Shown here: positions 36,955 to 50,114 of the stretch, one piece after another
Layout: each line of letters opens with the position of its first letter
Position numbering within the stretch: position 1 is the stretch's first letter
Origin: Ephydatia muelleri
Lineage: Eukaryota; Porifera; Demospongiae; Spongillida; Spongillidae
DNA length: 64,000 nucleotides
Direction: 5' to 3'
NCBI GenBank assembly: GCA_013339895.1
Contig: JABACO010000058.1
Location: forward strand, 92,001 to 156,000
Notes under the pieces: generated by a model
Told to the model about the DNA's origin: nothing
The model's input: only the letters and a program-made list of their open reading frames with translations
The model's database searches: none
Position numbers and translations under genes: made by a program

Positions 36955-37154
36955 GGACCCATACCCTGATTCAACACCTGTGGATTAGTCTCGTACCCAG
37001 ACTCACCATGACGTAAGCGTTTATCGAATACTGTAACCGATTAACGCTTACGTCATGGTGGGTCTGGGTACGAGACTACCTGTGGATGGGTTACGGACGT
37101 AGCGGTGATGTAATCTATCCGCAGCTGTTGAATCAGGGTCTGGGTACGAGACTA
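36955..37154. mobile_element. Isolated end of a third TAGTCTCG element
   Basis: Reading inward from 37154 on the minus strand it begins TAGTCTCGTACCCAGACCC, then ATTCAAC, GCGGATAGATTACATCACC, and the complementary arm with GTTGAATCAGGGT. This is the same TIR-with-internal-hairpin design as in the elements at 8487 and 35223. A MITE (36986-37078) splits the hairpin. No matching opposite end was found. Confidence 0.65.
36986..37078. mobile_element. 93-bp palindromic MITE, 9-bp target duplication
   Basis: Ends TAGTCTCGTACCCAGACTCA and complement, inner arms CCATGACGTAAGCG. CCTGTGGAT is duplicated at 36977-36985 and 37079-37087. Its 15 terminal bases equal those of the element at 35223, so the same transposase probably moved both. 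Confidence 0.9.
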
Positions 37155-37402
37155 CCAACCGCAAATAGCAATTGCTTCTACATTACTACACAAATCAAGC
37201 TAGATAAATCTTTAGAGGATCATCTGCCTAGTGCATTTGCATTATTAACTGAAACACAATGTACAGGTAGAAGCACCAAAGTTAGGGCAGGAAATGCAGA
37301 ATAACTAAGTAAATGTACAACCAATCCATTATACAAAAATAACTAACCGCTACACAGCTCCTATTGATCACAATCACAACTGTATTTCTATCGAGCAACT
37401 GA

Positions 37403-37555
37403 CTATTTAATGCCCTTGCTAATGTCTATCAGCAAGTCATGCAAGTCTGCAAAGTTTGGTCTACTTTCAGGCTCGTACTGCCAGCACAGCATCATGGTGT
37501 CATACACTGTCTCAGGACATCCAGCAGGAGAAGGCATCCGATATCCCTCATCAAT
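37403..37555 (-). CDS. FES/FER kinase, last exon
   Basis: Encodes the end of the kinase C-lobe: [29 protein letters not shown] (the CW...RP motif of tyrosine kinases) and a stop TAG after GIK. 51 codons including stop, phase 0. Confidence 0.9.
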   Translation of the reverse strand: MDEGYRMPSPAGCPETVYDTMMLCWQYEPESRPNFADLHDLLIDISKGIK

Positions 37556-40500
37556 CTGTGGAAGAAAATGAACTTATTTAGGGTAGCAGAGAATACATGT
37601 TCAGAGCTCAGACATTAACTCTATAGATCAACCAATGTTTACTACCAATGTAACTACAGTTAAGTTAAAAATTAGATTGATGTCACTGTACTCTAGCCGT
37701 CATAAATCGTAGCTGAACAAAGAAATAGTTTCTATACTTTGTTTACATCATATGTGCCACAGAGTGAAATGGACTGGTGAAGTAAACAAAGGCACTTGTT
37801 ACAAACCACAATTTAATACAGTCATATTATGGTCAGACAGTGCAGATGTGGTAGATAAAAACCATTATGAACTTCTGTGAGAGTCAAATGATTGACAACA
37901 GAATTAAATGGTGTGCTAGAGTGATGCCTACCAATATGACTGATGTTGAATTTGAGAAGCTATTGAAAGTTATTGCCCTTACCATGACAAGTAATCATTG
38001 TCAAGACCTATGGACTAAAGATTTTACCTGCAATGAACTTTGGAACCAGGTTTGGTATTAGACAACCACTTTCTTTGATACCACCCTACATTCCCTCTGC
38101 CCTAAAACAATTCGAGCCTAAATACATGTATGTCAATGGAGCTTTGCAACATCCAAACGTACTGTTTCCATGATATGGCCACTGCAATGTTTCAACAAAT
38201 CAAATATTTCCTTCAACTCACCTTCCCCTTTGCCTCCACATTGGAAATTCCTGGATATGGAGCTGCTCCACCTGAGAATATCTCCCACAATAGCACTCCA
38301 AAGCTCCAAATATCACTTGCCAAAGTGTAGTGTCCACTGTTCAATGCCTGGAAAAATCCATTACACTTCATTTAAAATTACTCAAATAAAAAAGGTTCAA
38401 CTGAACCATAGTAGATGTAAGGATGGGATGTCCTATAGGTTTTTTCATTATTGAATTTGCTTTTTATGACACTTGATACTAGTTTTTTTTACAAGCGAAA
38501 ATTGTATGTAACAAAACAAAAAGCAATTACAGGCACTCCACCCAGTTTATACTACCACAGTTGACACAAGTTTCTTTTTACATGTGCAAACAAACCCAGT
38601 TCTATGTAACAACACAAAATGAAGTTACCATCAAAAAAAAGTATGGCATGCTCAAATTCCAAAGCTTATAATGGCAAACTATACTCAAAGTTCATGCAAA
38701 TTATTATTAAAAACCATTCAAACCTCAGGTGCTGTCCACTTGATGGGGATCTGTTTTGTTCCTTGCATTTGATATGATTCACATGCATCATGACTCATTC
38801 CAAAGTCAGATATCTTTACAATGTCATTATCCCCTACCAGACAGTTCCTGGCAGCCAGATCACGGTGGATACAGCTTTTAGTTTCAAGGTATTTCATTCC
38901 ACAGCATGCATCAATTGCAAAATGGAGCAATTTTGTTTTTGAACAATTACTAAATTGCTTTTTGAGGTATTTTAGAAGTGACCCTCCAATCATCAGTTCC
39001 ATCACAATCAGTGGCTCATCACTCCAGCAAAATCCAACCAACTTCACAACATTAGGATGATCATAATGCTTCAGTATCTCAGCTTCTTGCAAAAACCGAT
39101 TCCTTTCATAGATGTCTGATGAACGGCAAACTTTCACGGCAACTCTCAATCCCTTCCATTCTGCTTCATACACATCACCAAATGCTCCCTTGCCCAGATC
39201 TTGTGTCTTTGTGATATCTCCAGGTGAAAGCAGCCATTTGTCATCTTTAAGAACTGGCTTTGTCACAATTGCTCCAGAAGCCATTGTTATTGGTGTTTGG
39301 GATTTGATATGGAAATCTAATAATTCTCGAATTGAAGAGAATTGGTGTGATTCAAAATAATACAAAGTCGATTTGGATTCCACCTGCCAAATAGTTATGC
39401 AAACAAGAGTGGTTCAACTGAGTGTCATACTATACAACTATAAACATTGATTGTAGAATTCTAATATGGGCTCAGAGATGTCAGCATTTTGCACATACCC
39501 TACACGTTGAAGTACAAATATTATCCACTAGCTATATAGAAGTACTGGCATATTAAGTTGTCAGGCACAATGAGTGTTGTGTATACTGTACATTTTAAAA
39601 TGGAGTAGTAGTAAAAAAACTTGGCATTTAAGCATTTGGAGCAGTTTTGGGTTGTGATAATGGCCACTGTTTACCTGTCGTGTATTATTAAACACCTGAA
39701 AATAATAATGCAACCTTTAACCACCAGTGCATACGTTACTATTCTTGTGGTTTTCATTTATGTCAAATGCAAAACCAAATACTTGCAGCCCATGCACAGA
39801 GCTCACATGCATCAACAGCACACACAGCAAATACAACACAAACAACATACAGACCACATACATTACAACTCTGTTGTACAATGAAGTGCCTCCCTTGTCC
39901 TGCCCAATTCACAGTAAGAACGTATCTATTCTGCTTTGAGCTGTAGCGTATGAGGTAATCTCCAGTGTTCCTGCACTTCATTTCTGCTTCCCTACGTTCC
40001 AAATCATTATAGTACATGCTTCAGCTTCCACTCCTGGTTCAAACTGAAATGAAAACTATAATGAATCGTATCAGTAATGAATACTGAGAGCAATACATAC
40101 ATTATCGTAATTGTTATCATAGTCCTCATTGTCCTTGTCTTGCACTTCAGCAGAGACTGGATTGGTTTCGCTAGATTGACTGTGAGACCTTTGGTTGATC
40201 CATGCCATTATCCCTTTCAGCTTCTGTTTGATTACCTGCAAGCGATGTGTTATATGTGTGATTACATTATTATAATAATTAAACGAATGGTGCGTGGTGT
40301 GAACTGTGCTACATGTAGTAGATCTTATCCTTAACATGAACCTTAATTTAATTTTCGTTATGTTCTTTTACATAATGTGTATACTAGTTAGGATTCATTA
40401 TTTCTACATGTCTATTCAACTATGCCATTTAAGATCCCACAAGCAATATTGCATTAAATGTATTTCCAGATGTCCTAATTTTCCTAATTGTGAGAATAAA

Positions 40501-43500
40501 AAGCACATGCAGTATTACCCTTAACGTCTTGATCATCACAAATTAAAATTTTTATTTTTATTATATTATCATTATTATTCAGATACAAGAGAATACAGGA
40601 ATACAAGATACAATAAAATAGCACATTATTATTATTATTATTACATACACTGTTGCACTACAATTCTACCTATCATTACCTACGCTACTCGCATGATTAT
40701 TTACAAACAAAAATTCCCACAAGTTATTATATGATGTAACAAAAGTGGATCATGTCTTACTCCAACACCTATGTCCCTATTAAGCAGTCAGTACACAGAT
40801 GTGACAATACTCACTTTACCACTGCCAGTGTCAGCTGAGTTGTGTCTGTCATTCTGAATGCTTTGGTCCATTGTGACAAGTACATTTTGACCCAGAGGAT
40901 CAAATAGAGGGCACTTGTCATTCATTTCACCCAAATCTCCTTTAAGCTGTGACAACTTCAGCTATTGCAAAATGAGCATGTGTCAATTAAAGGTAAACTT
41001 CTACAGGTAGCTACAGCACTTTGTAAATTATGATAATTACAGGTGCACTTTAATAATTAACTTGGAGGATTGTTTTTACTTTAAGTATTGAGTATTTGTT
41101 TAGGAACTGGGATTGCTCAAACCTAACTTCAGTTTATAAAGTTAGCTTGCATGCCCGGTTTATCAGTACGCTATGACAACCTACCCTATGTAAACGTATA
41201 GCACTATCCTATACCAGTACTGCACTGAACGAGTGGCAATGTCTGCCTACATGCAGCTCGATACATGAAAATGTTTACACACCCACGCTGATGTGTACAT
41301 AAAATGGCGATTTTGATATACGTACATGTGTGCAGTTGGTTTGCAGCTATTGCTATTCAAAGATACCACTTTCCAGTAGCCACAGTGGATTCACCTGGCT
41401 AGAAGGTTCAAGCTTGTTTTTAATTTTTATGTTGGATAGCTGGCATCACTATTGAGGGATCAGATAACTGGCCATTCAGCAATGCTAAATACCATTCATT
41501 TGGTCCCCAGACTACATCAGTATGTCTGTGTAAATTTTCCATGAGAAAAAGGATGTGGTACTGTCACAGTTTATTTATATTTTGGAATGCTGTTCCTGCA
41601 TTAGTTGATGGAGAAATGATCTTTTCCCTCTCATGCTAGGTCAGCCCCCCCTTTTGTTAAGTTTACACAGGCATTCGATGGCAGTTATAGTTTAATTTCA
41701 TTATTCCAGCCTTGAACCACTCTATGGAAAAAAAAATCCCTCTTGCATAAAAACAATGGCACTTTCCTTGATTTGTCTCAGAGGGTACTGTAGTTCTGAA
41801 TGTAACATTGCCTCATGCTGCTACATTACCTATGAGTAGTTGTAGTCATGTCTCAAAGGAAACTAGTTGCATGCGCATGTGCAGAGACCAGCCTATGTGG
41901 AATACAACTGCATGTGCAGAAAGGAAATGTGATCGCGATCATCATTATTAGAGAGTGCTACTGTGTAGCAGTGGGTGTGTTTGTGTGCATGCAATGTATG
42001 TACAGAGGGCCAATTCTATTGGACGCTACATTTAGCTGCATGTACCTATGTACAGAGTGGATGTATTTCAATTAGTGGCGTGGTGGCCAGGGGGGGGCCT
42101 GGAGACCCAGGCCCCCCCCCTGCGGGCCAAACGTATGGGGCGCCATAATACAAAGGGGTGCCAATAAAACATCATTTTATTAATAAGGACTTGACGTCAT
42201 AACATTATTAATGCCCTTGTACAGGAAATACCGTGTATATTGTACAACAATGCATACAATGAAGGTGATTCGATGTTATCTCGAGTCGTAAGTCCTCAAT
42301 ACCGTATTGTTCTGTGTATGTCCATAAATAGAACCATAGAACGCTGTTTCAAACGTTTACGTGCATGCGATGGAAAGAGGAAAGCGAAAAAAAGTCTGGC
42401 ACAACAAATTGACAAGAGAAGAGAATGCGAGCTGATGAAGACAAGAGATTAGGGATGCATTTGTAAGCCGCTCAGGTTCTCCCAGCGAGGAGAGAAAAGC
42501 AGCAGAGGCAATTTCAGTTAGTACAGTTACTGCATGATCTTTATGAAGTAGATGTACACTGTAATGTCAGTTGTGTCTGTAGTAACCACCACAATCCATG
42601 TGATTGATTCAAGTGATGGGAATCCCGAACACACTGTTTGTTCAGAAAGCGATGGGACCTGCATGCAGTGACGAATTGGATTGTACGAACACAGAATTTG
42701 TCCATTATGTAGACCAGAAGGAAGCATGCAGCATGCAGACAACGTACAGTTGCATGGTGGTATACTATTTTCTCCACAATGAACAAAACAGAAGCTAACA
42801 GTTGATCTGAAATTGCCAGCAATTTCAAATGTAGCACTATACCATTCACATCAGTCAGCATTTCTGCTGACGAAACAACAGGCACCATTGATTCCTCACG
42901 ATTGGTTGGCCAAAAGCTTAGCACACAAGAAAAGAGCATTTAATCAAGCTTGGCCCGTGTCAGCCTTCCAAAAGTGACCTAATGGCTACAATAGTAAAAT
43001 GTGGAGCCGATAAGTATAGGTATTGTTCGCAAAAAGTGTTTTTTTTCATCCTGACAATACGAAAAGGCGATGGGTTTCTTACTCCCAGAGCAAGAATGCT
43101 CTCTTTTGCATACTATGTCTTCATATTCACTGATGCTTTCTTGAGAGGTGAACATCAGAGAGTAAAACAGGGCAATGCATCTACAATGAACGGGTACTCA
43201 AATTGGAAAAAAAAACAATGCAGTGGTATAGCAAGACATGAGGCTTGAGTGCACTTGCTCAAGCAATTTGTTTTGCAGGACCAAACGATCATTGAATGCT
43301 TTGCTGAACAGTCGAAGGCAGAAGCGGCTCGTCGCAAAGTGGAAGTTGATGCAAATAGAAGCGTGTTCTGGACGCTATAACATTCCTTAGTCACCAAGGT
43401 ATACCTTTACGCACACATCAATAGTTTTTCTGCACTGAAAAGGATCAAGACTCGACTGAGATCGACAATGATGCAGGGGAGACTCGATGGGCTACTGTTA

Positions 43501-46500
43501 ATAAAAGTTGAAAGGAAAATTTTGAAAACGATTAGTAGTGCACAGTTAATCGTTTTCACATTGTTCCTTTCAACTGCTATTAACAGTAGCCCATAAAGTC
43601 TCTCCTTCATCACGATGCAATTATTGATTAATTCGCTCGCAGATCGGCAGAATTGTCCCGAGCATTGCTTTGCCGATAAATTGATAATACCATATGCATT
43701 ATAATTTACACGCGCACATGCAACACCGCACTGAATTGAACACAATTACGTTGATTTGCTGCTTGTGGAAAGTGCTACATGTAAACGCTACGAAGCAAGG
43801 GGGATGAGGGGGGGCGCATTCACATATTCAGCTATGAAACAAAATGAAAAGTTGTGTCACATTCACAAGGTGCAAAGCTTTCTTCAAAATACATGAATGT
43901 GAAAAAAACCTTGACCTGCATGTTTTGTGATTAAGTAACGTATTTATCTAATCAAGTTTTATTGTGGAAGGCAATTTTGCATTCCTCCGGAACTGTATAG
44001 TGAAAATGGGTATGTTGTTATTCTGGATCAATCAGATACACAGAGAAATTAATATTTAAAATGGATGTTAAGGCTTCAATAGAAACCATGACAACCATTT
44101 TAAATGTTCAAGATGGTGCCAGTAACCTAACATCATATTGTTCAAAGGCTCCTCAAACCAGAAAAGTCTGTTTAACGTAAAAATCAAATGGCTTGAAAAA
44201 GTGTACCACTGTGCTGCAAATCGTAATATAGGATGGCAACTCAATATTTTGTTAAGAGTTAATATTAACACACAAACAGTGGAAATACAATAATTATGTC
44301 ACAAAAAATAAATTTTGTGTACATGTCCATGGGAAACCTTATTTTGTTTTCCTGAACCGAAATGTGCACCGTAATGGTATATATATATATGATTATTGCA
44401 TCTAACAACCTTCTAAACATATAAATGAAGTGGCAAAAAGTTTTATACCATGTGGTTAGTTATTAAAATTCAAGAGTTGTCAATTTCCATACATTTAAAT
44501 AGCTTTAATTCTAACTTTGTTCTGAATAAATTAGAAACATTACTACTTATAAATTCACATTCAAATGACACTACTCCTACGTAATAGTAACGGAACGCAT
44601 GCTATTGGGCGTCCTTTTTATATCCGGTGTCAGCCGGTTTCTGGAGATGATAATCTAGAATGCCTTGTCAATATTTTATTATTTTGTTTACAGCGTAAAT
44701 TAATATCTTAATTTCTGGCTGCATGTAGTTGTGACCATATACAACATTTCTTTTTATATGCTCAACAAGCCAAGGCATGTAAATAACCCGCTTTTGTGCT
44801 CCTATAGTTTACTGCAGCATGACAAAAAGAAAATACATGATTTTTCAGGAACCAAATATGACATAATACAACATTGAATTTAGCGCCACAAATAGTCTTT
44901 GCCTGCACAGAATCAGATACAGTCAATATATGGTAACCCAATGATGGCAAACTTTATTCAGAAGTACAGCTATGAGATCCACTTGAATTGGCAACTAAAC
45001 AATCATAGCTATAGCTGGCAAGTTGTTATATAAAATATAAAACCGCCTGTTTACACGGGCCAAATGCAAAAATAATATGAAGCAAAATTATAAAACATTA
45101 TGATATAATGAATTAAAATTCACAAAATCCTCCATTTTGGACATAGATACTCGATTAGAAAACTTAGCAAATATTACTAATAGCAATTTAGATCTGAGAG
45201 AACTGACCTTCTCCCTCGCTATTCCGTAGTCCAAAGATCTCAATTCAGCTTGCAGATTGGATATTAGCACAGCTTTTGGTATTCTATGTAGATGAAAATT
45301 ACCAATGAACACAGCAATTCATGTCATAGTAGTACATGTAAATTGAGATGCACTCTAGCATATTGCACAGACAGATATGTGTATATTAAATGGACCCTTT
45401 ACTGTTTTTATTAAAATTCTTGTGACAAACAAAAATGCTAACATACAATACGTTAATGCATCGAATTCATGAAAGCAAAAGAAATACAGCTTTTAATAAA
45501 CATAATTCAGTAAGTAAAATGTACTAATAATTATCAAATGTGGATTATTAGACGTTCACATATAATAGAACATTTTACACTAAATCATAAAGACTTATGG
45601 ATGTACCCAGAACAATGAAGCTTAGCTATGCCCCTACTAAATTATATTGGTGCTAACGTGACACGATATAATTAACCATATGCACAGTATGCGTGTGCAT
45701 ATGCACTTGTAATTGTTCACTCGCGCTGTGAATGCTAACTTCATATTATACTGTAGTCAAATAAATCATTGCATGACGACAAGTGCATACATAGTAGTAG
45801 ACAATTTCATTTAACCGCTATAAGCTTCTAAACTCACTGTGTTTTTTCATCAGCTCCAGTTTCTACCATTAGCCCTTCCAATCTTTGTTTCTATTCAAGT
45901 ACAATGCAAAATATATACTAAATGAATTTTTTCACATACTATGTACACATGCATCTTTGAATATGTATAGCATAGATGGAACAATTGTCAAATTGAAAGA
46001 AGGAACCATTTCCATTAACACTTCAATGCTATTGTAATCAAGAGATGAGAGATGAGGGTGGAGGTCATGCACAATTCGTATTTGATTTTCTGCATAAATA
46101 AGTAATCACCTTCTCTGCCAAAATGTAGTCAGCATGATAAATTGCATGTAAATGCCTGCACATAAACTATAACAAACACGACACATATTTATAACACATA
46201 AATACTTTTAATTACAAATCAACTGTAATCTGAAACCGATGTGCATATCCTACACCACTTCCTGCTACGTGTTTAGTATACAGCTGTACCTTCTCAGAGT
46301 ACTCCTTCTTCCACTCCTCCAATTTCTGCTCACTTTCAGCCATATCAGCAACCACATTCTCATGCGTGAGATTATTGATGCTCAATTGGTTGGCTTGAAC
46401 CTTGGGAGAGCAGTAGCCTTGGAGCAGTGCTGTGTCAAATATGTATTCCTCCTCATCTGCTGGGTCACTGGTCAAAGAATAATACATGATGGTGTAAGCC

Positions 46501-47382
46501 TAAACAAATGCCAGAATATGGGCCTGTATTATGCAGAAAAGATACGCATCTCATTATCATGGTGTGATGTTGATAGTACACAAATAATACGATATACATG
46601 TAAAATGTAATGTGTGTGTGTGGCGGTCTCACACAAGACTACCGCTGCCACTAAAACATACATGAATGGGTATTGCGGTTCAATATTTGTAGTGCTGCAA
46701 ACAGCTGGGACAACAAAATGAAACATTAAAACTACTACACTTTTGGAAGGTTAGGGGAACAAAGTCATGACTATACCTGAACGATGTGGAAGGGAAGGAC
46801 TATAGCACATAAGTCAAGGAGAGCGTGAAATGTTACATCAAAGGACATAATCCTCAGTGAAGTCTTTCACCATATCTTCATGAAAGCAAGCAATTACTGA
46901 TTAGCTCTTCCGCAGGCAGCAGCACAAAATCGCACCGTAGCAGCACAAAATTGCGCCGCAGCTGCTATACAAAAGCCACTTTGTTTTTCTAAATCATTAA
47001 TGTATTTGTAGTCAACGACGCAATATTCAGAGGAAAAGCTTTTTGCTTGTCAAAGTAGCGGATAGTTTACGAAGAACGTTTCCTGTAACGCACTAATTGG
47101 CTTCGCCCGCATAACTATATCACAGCAGCTCACGAACAAATTCTCCCTAAATCAACTTGAAGCAAACACGTTATTACTATGTTCTAAACCCACCTCTATG
47201 CTGGTTCTAAAGTACAGTTAGCAGCATAATGGATGCATGTAAGTAGAGTGAATCTTATCAATGGGAACTTTCAACCCACACATTGTTTTGACAATAACTC
47301 TAACCAGACATACCCTGTCTGTCTGTGTTGTATTTGAAGACAACACACTGGTTTCAATGATATTCTTATCTAGAGCGGACGT

Positions 47383-47421
<39 letters not shown>

Positions 47422-50026
47422 CTCACACATTGATCCACTATTGCTCACTAGATAGTGAGAAGTGGTCATAATAAATGCTAGCTCACTTTGTGTTTATTCT
47501 TTGCAGGGCAATGTAGCACAATCAATTCAGTAATCTCATGTGTTTAGTTTAATATTTGTATGCACACTACATTTGTCTCACTCTACCCATGAGTATACAG
47601 AGGGCTTCTGTCTCTAACAGTTGCCTGTTGCAAAGTGGGTACCTTCCACAAGCAGGTAACTGGTATTCAGAGTTGATTAAGTTGTGGGCAGCTAGATCTA
47701 CGGTGTATACTAAATATGGCAAATACTATTGCCTCTTTCAATTGTGGGACTCCACATCTCAAGCAAACAGTTATGATAACGCATCCGCTATCATCACATT
47801 TGTATTAACCTACATGTATAATTAAGTGCGTGGCGCACACCACGAGAACCCTGGATGTGCTGTTGCTTCAACGTATGACAGCAACAGGAACTTCATTGCC
47901 TGGGTGTACCCCTTTTCATAGGCAGTTTGTAATTGGACGAATACTTGCCATTACTTGCCTTAAAATCTATTTATGCATGTTTGTTTTTTTAATCATTTGT
48001 ATCTGTCTATTCAATTGAATTCAATTCAAATGTTTCCATTAATTCCATGCCTATTTCATGTTCAAATTTCTGTTTGCTGGCAAGGATCCTGCTGCTCGTT
48101 GTATTAGCGATTCATTTGAACTTCTACCATCTGTAAGTCAGTTGTGACCTGAGAAGTGACCGAATATGTGATGGTTTGAACCTACCACTATCCTTCCTAT
48201 TTAGGCTGTAGTTTGCCACAGGCTGGACTTGGTAAACCACTGGTCTTAAACATCTGTTTTGATGAATACTGATCATAACCTTGTTCTGACTCTGAGCAGT
48301 CTTTCACCACCTTCATTCTGTAGTACTTTACTGCTGACGAATATGACAAAGCAATCCACAGTTAAAGCGTGTGATACCCCTTCTTTAGTTGTGATATGTT
48401 TGCGTCTACTTACCTTTGTGCTTCTACCTGTGCAGTCATATTTGTGACCAGCTCTTGCAACTGCTTCACCAATGGGTCGAGGAAGCTGCCATGCTGCAGG
48501 GATGCTTCTTTATTCTAGTGGCTCAAGTGTGGTCTTGAGGTCTTTTGCATTGTCATGCTTGTCTTATCACCATAGCTATAGGGGGTTCCACCCCACATGC
48601 CAATGGGAGAGCTTACAGTGCTCCATTCAGGCCTGATCCGAAAGAACTACACATATGCTATAATGTTTTCAACAATTTTGTGTCAGCTGACATTCAATAC
48701 AAAACAGCTTTAACAAGGGGATGAGAGGGGGGGGTTTGCTTACAGTGCTCACCCAATACACTGCATTTGACACTCTGCGCATAGTATTTTGTACTGTTAA
48801 AAAGTGTTAACTTCTGTAGCACTAGATGCACCCACTTCCTCATTAAATTACTTTTATTGGATCAGCAGATTTCGGCATCCCTTTCTAGAGACTCCGTTTC
48901 TTATTGCATCTAATATAATGTAGGTTTTAATACTTTAAAGAGTAAACATAATGAATTACTTACAACTGATGTACATGTACATGTGTACAACAAATAATCC
49001 AGATACCAGCATGTAAAAATATTAACTCCCAACTACTTACCCCTAAGTATGGGTGTTATTAATACCTGCTTAATTTTATCATAGCATAAACACACACAAA
49101 CCATTTCCACATACCTTCTATTTTCTTGGATAAAGGATTGATATTCCTGTTCAGGTTTCACACTTTCTACATTAGTGAAGATCATCCTGAATGACTCCTG
49201 GTACACCTTAGAAATGTCCATTGTGAGTGCATACTCTTCCATCAGCTCTTTCCTAGCGGGTATAAGAATGTAAACATTCAAAAAAATTTGGATTGATATC
49301 GATGCTCTATATCATAATATGAAATGAAAACTGTAATACTCAAAGATCTAGTGCCCAAATATGAACTACAGATTGCACACTGGTATGAGAACAAGTACTT
49401 ACCATTGAGCTACAAAAGCCTCCATCCTTTCCTGTAGTGTATCGAGACAAAAGGGCAGCATAGATGTGTAGTAATGCTTGGTGTGGCAATTGATGTTGAG
49501 CAGAGAAAAGGTGTAATCATTGTGGCACGTGTGCAGCTTTTGAGCACTTTTCACATATTTCACTCTAAGCCTGATGAAAAAGGTAAAAATTGTAGAAAGA
49601 AGCAAATCAAAGAACTGGATGGACTATTTCAGACCCAAGTCTCAAGCAAATATGACAGTTCACAAGATAGGGTCACACAAAATGTATCACCCAATGTCAA
49701 ATATATGCTATAGGGTCACAACTATAGATTGTGCCTGACCAAACAGACCACTCACTTCTCAATTTCATCAGGCTTAGCATTCGGCTTTTTCAATGTTTCT
49801 TCCAATTTTCTTTTGGAATTTTCAGTGACCTGCAGCAGCTGGATATATTTCCGTCGGTTGTTCTGTACATCATTGGAAGATGTGTGGTACTCATCATCCA
49901 GTTGGGAGCGGCTGATGTCGTACGCCTAATGAAGAGGTGGTTTCATATAACAAGAATGCGAGATTGATAAATGAGCTCTGTTGTTGCATAAGTACAAATA
50001 ATTGTACTGCTTCTGTTAGGCTACTA

Positions 50027-50114
<88 letters not shown>

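Noticed and set aside
36742-36969. 75-aa + frame next to the third TAGTCTCG element
   Set aside because: Overlaps a minus frame and has no recognisable motif.
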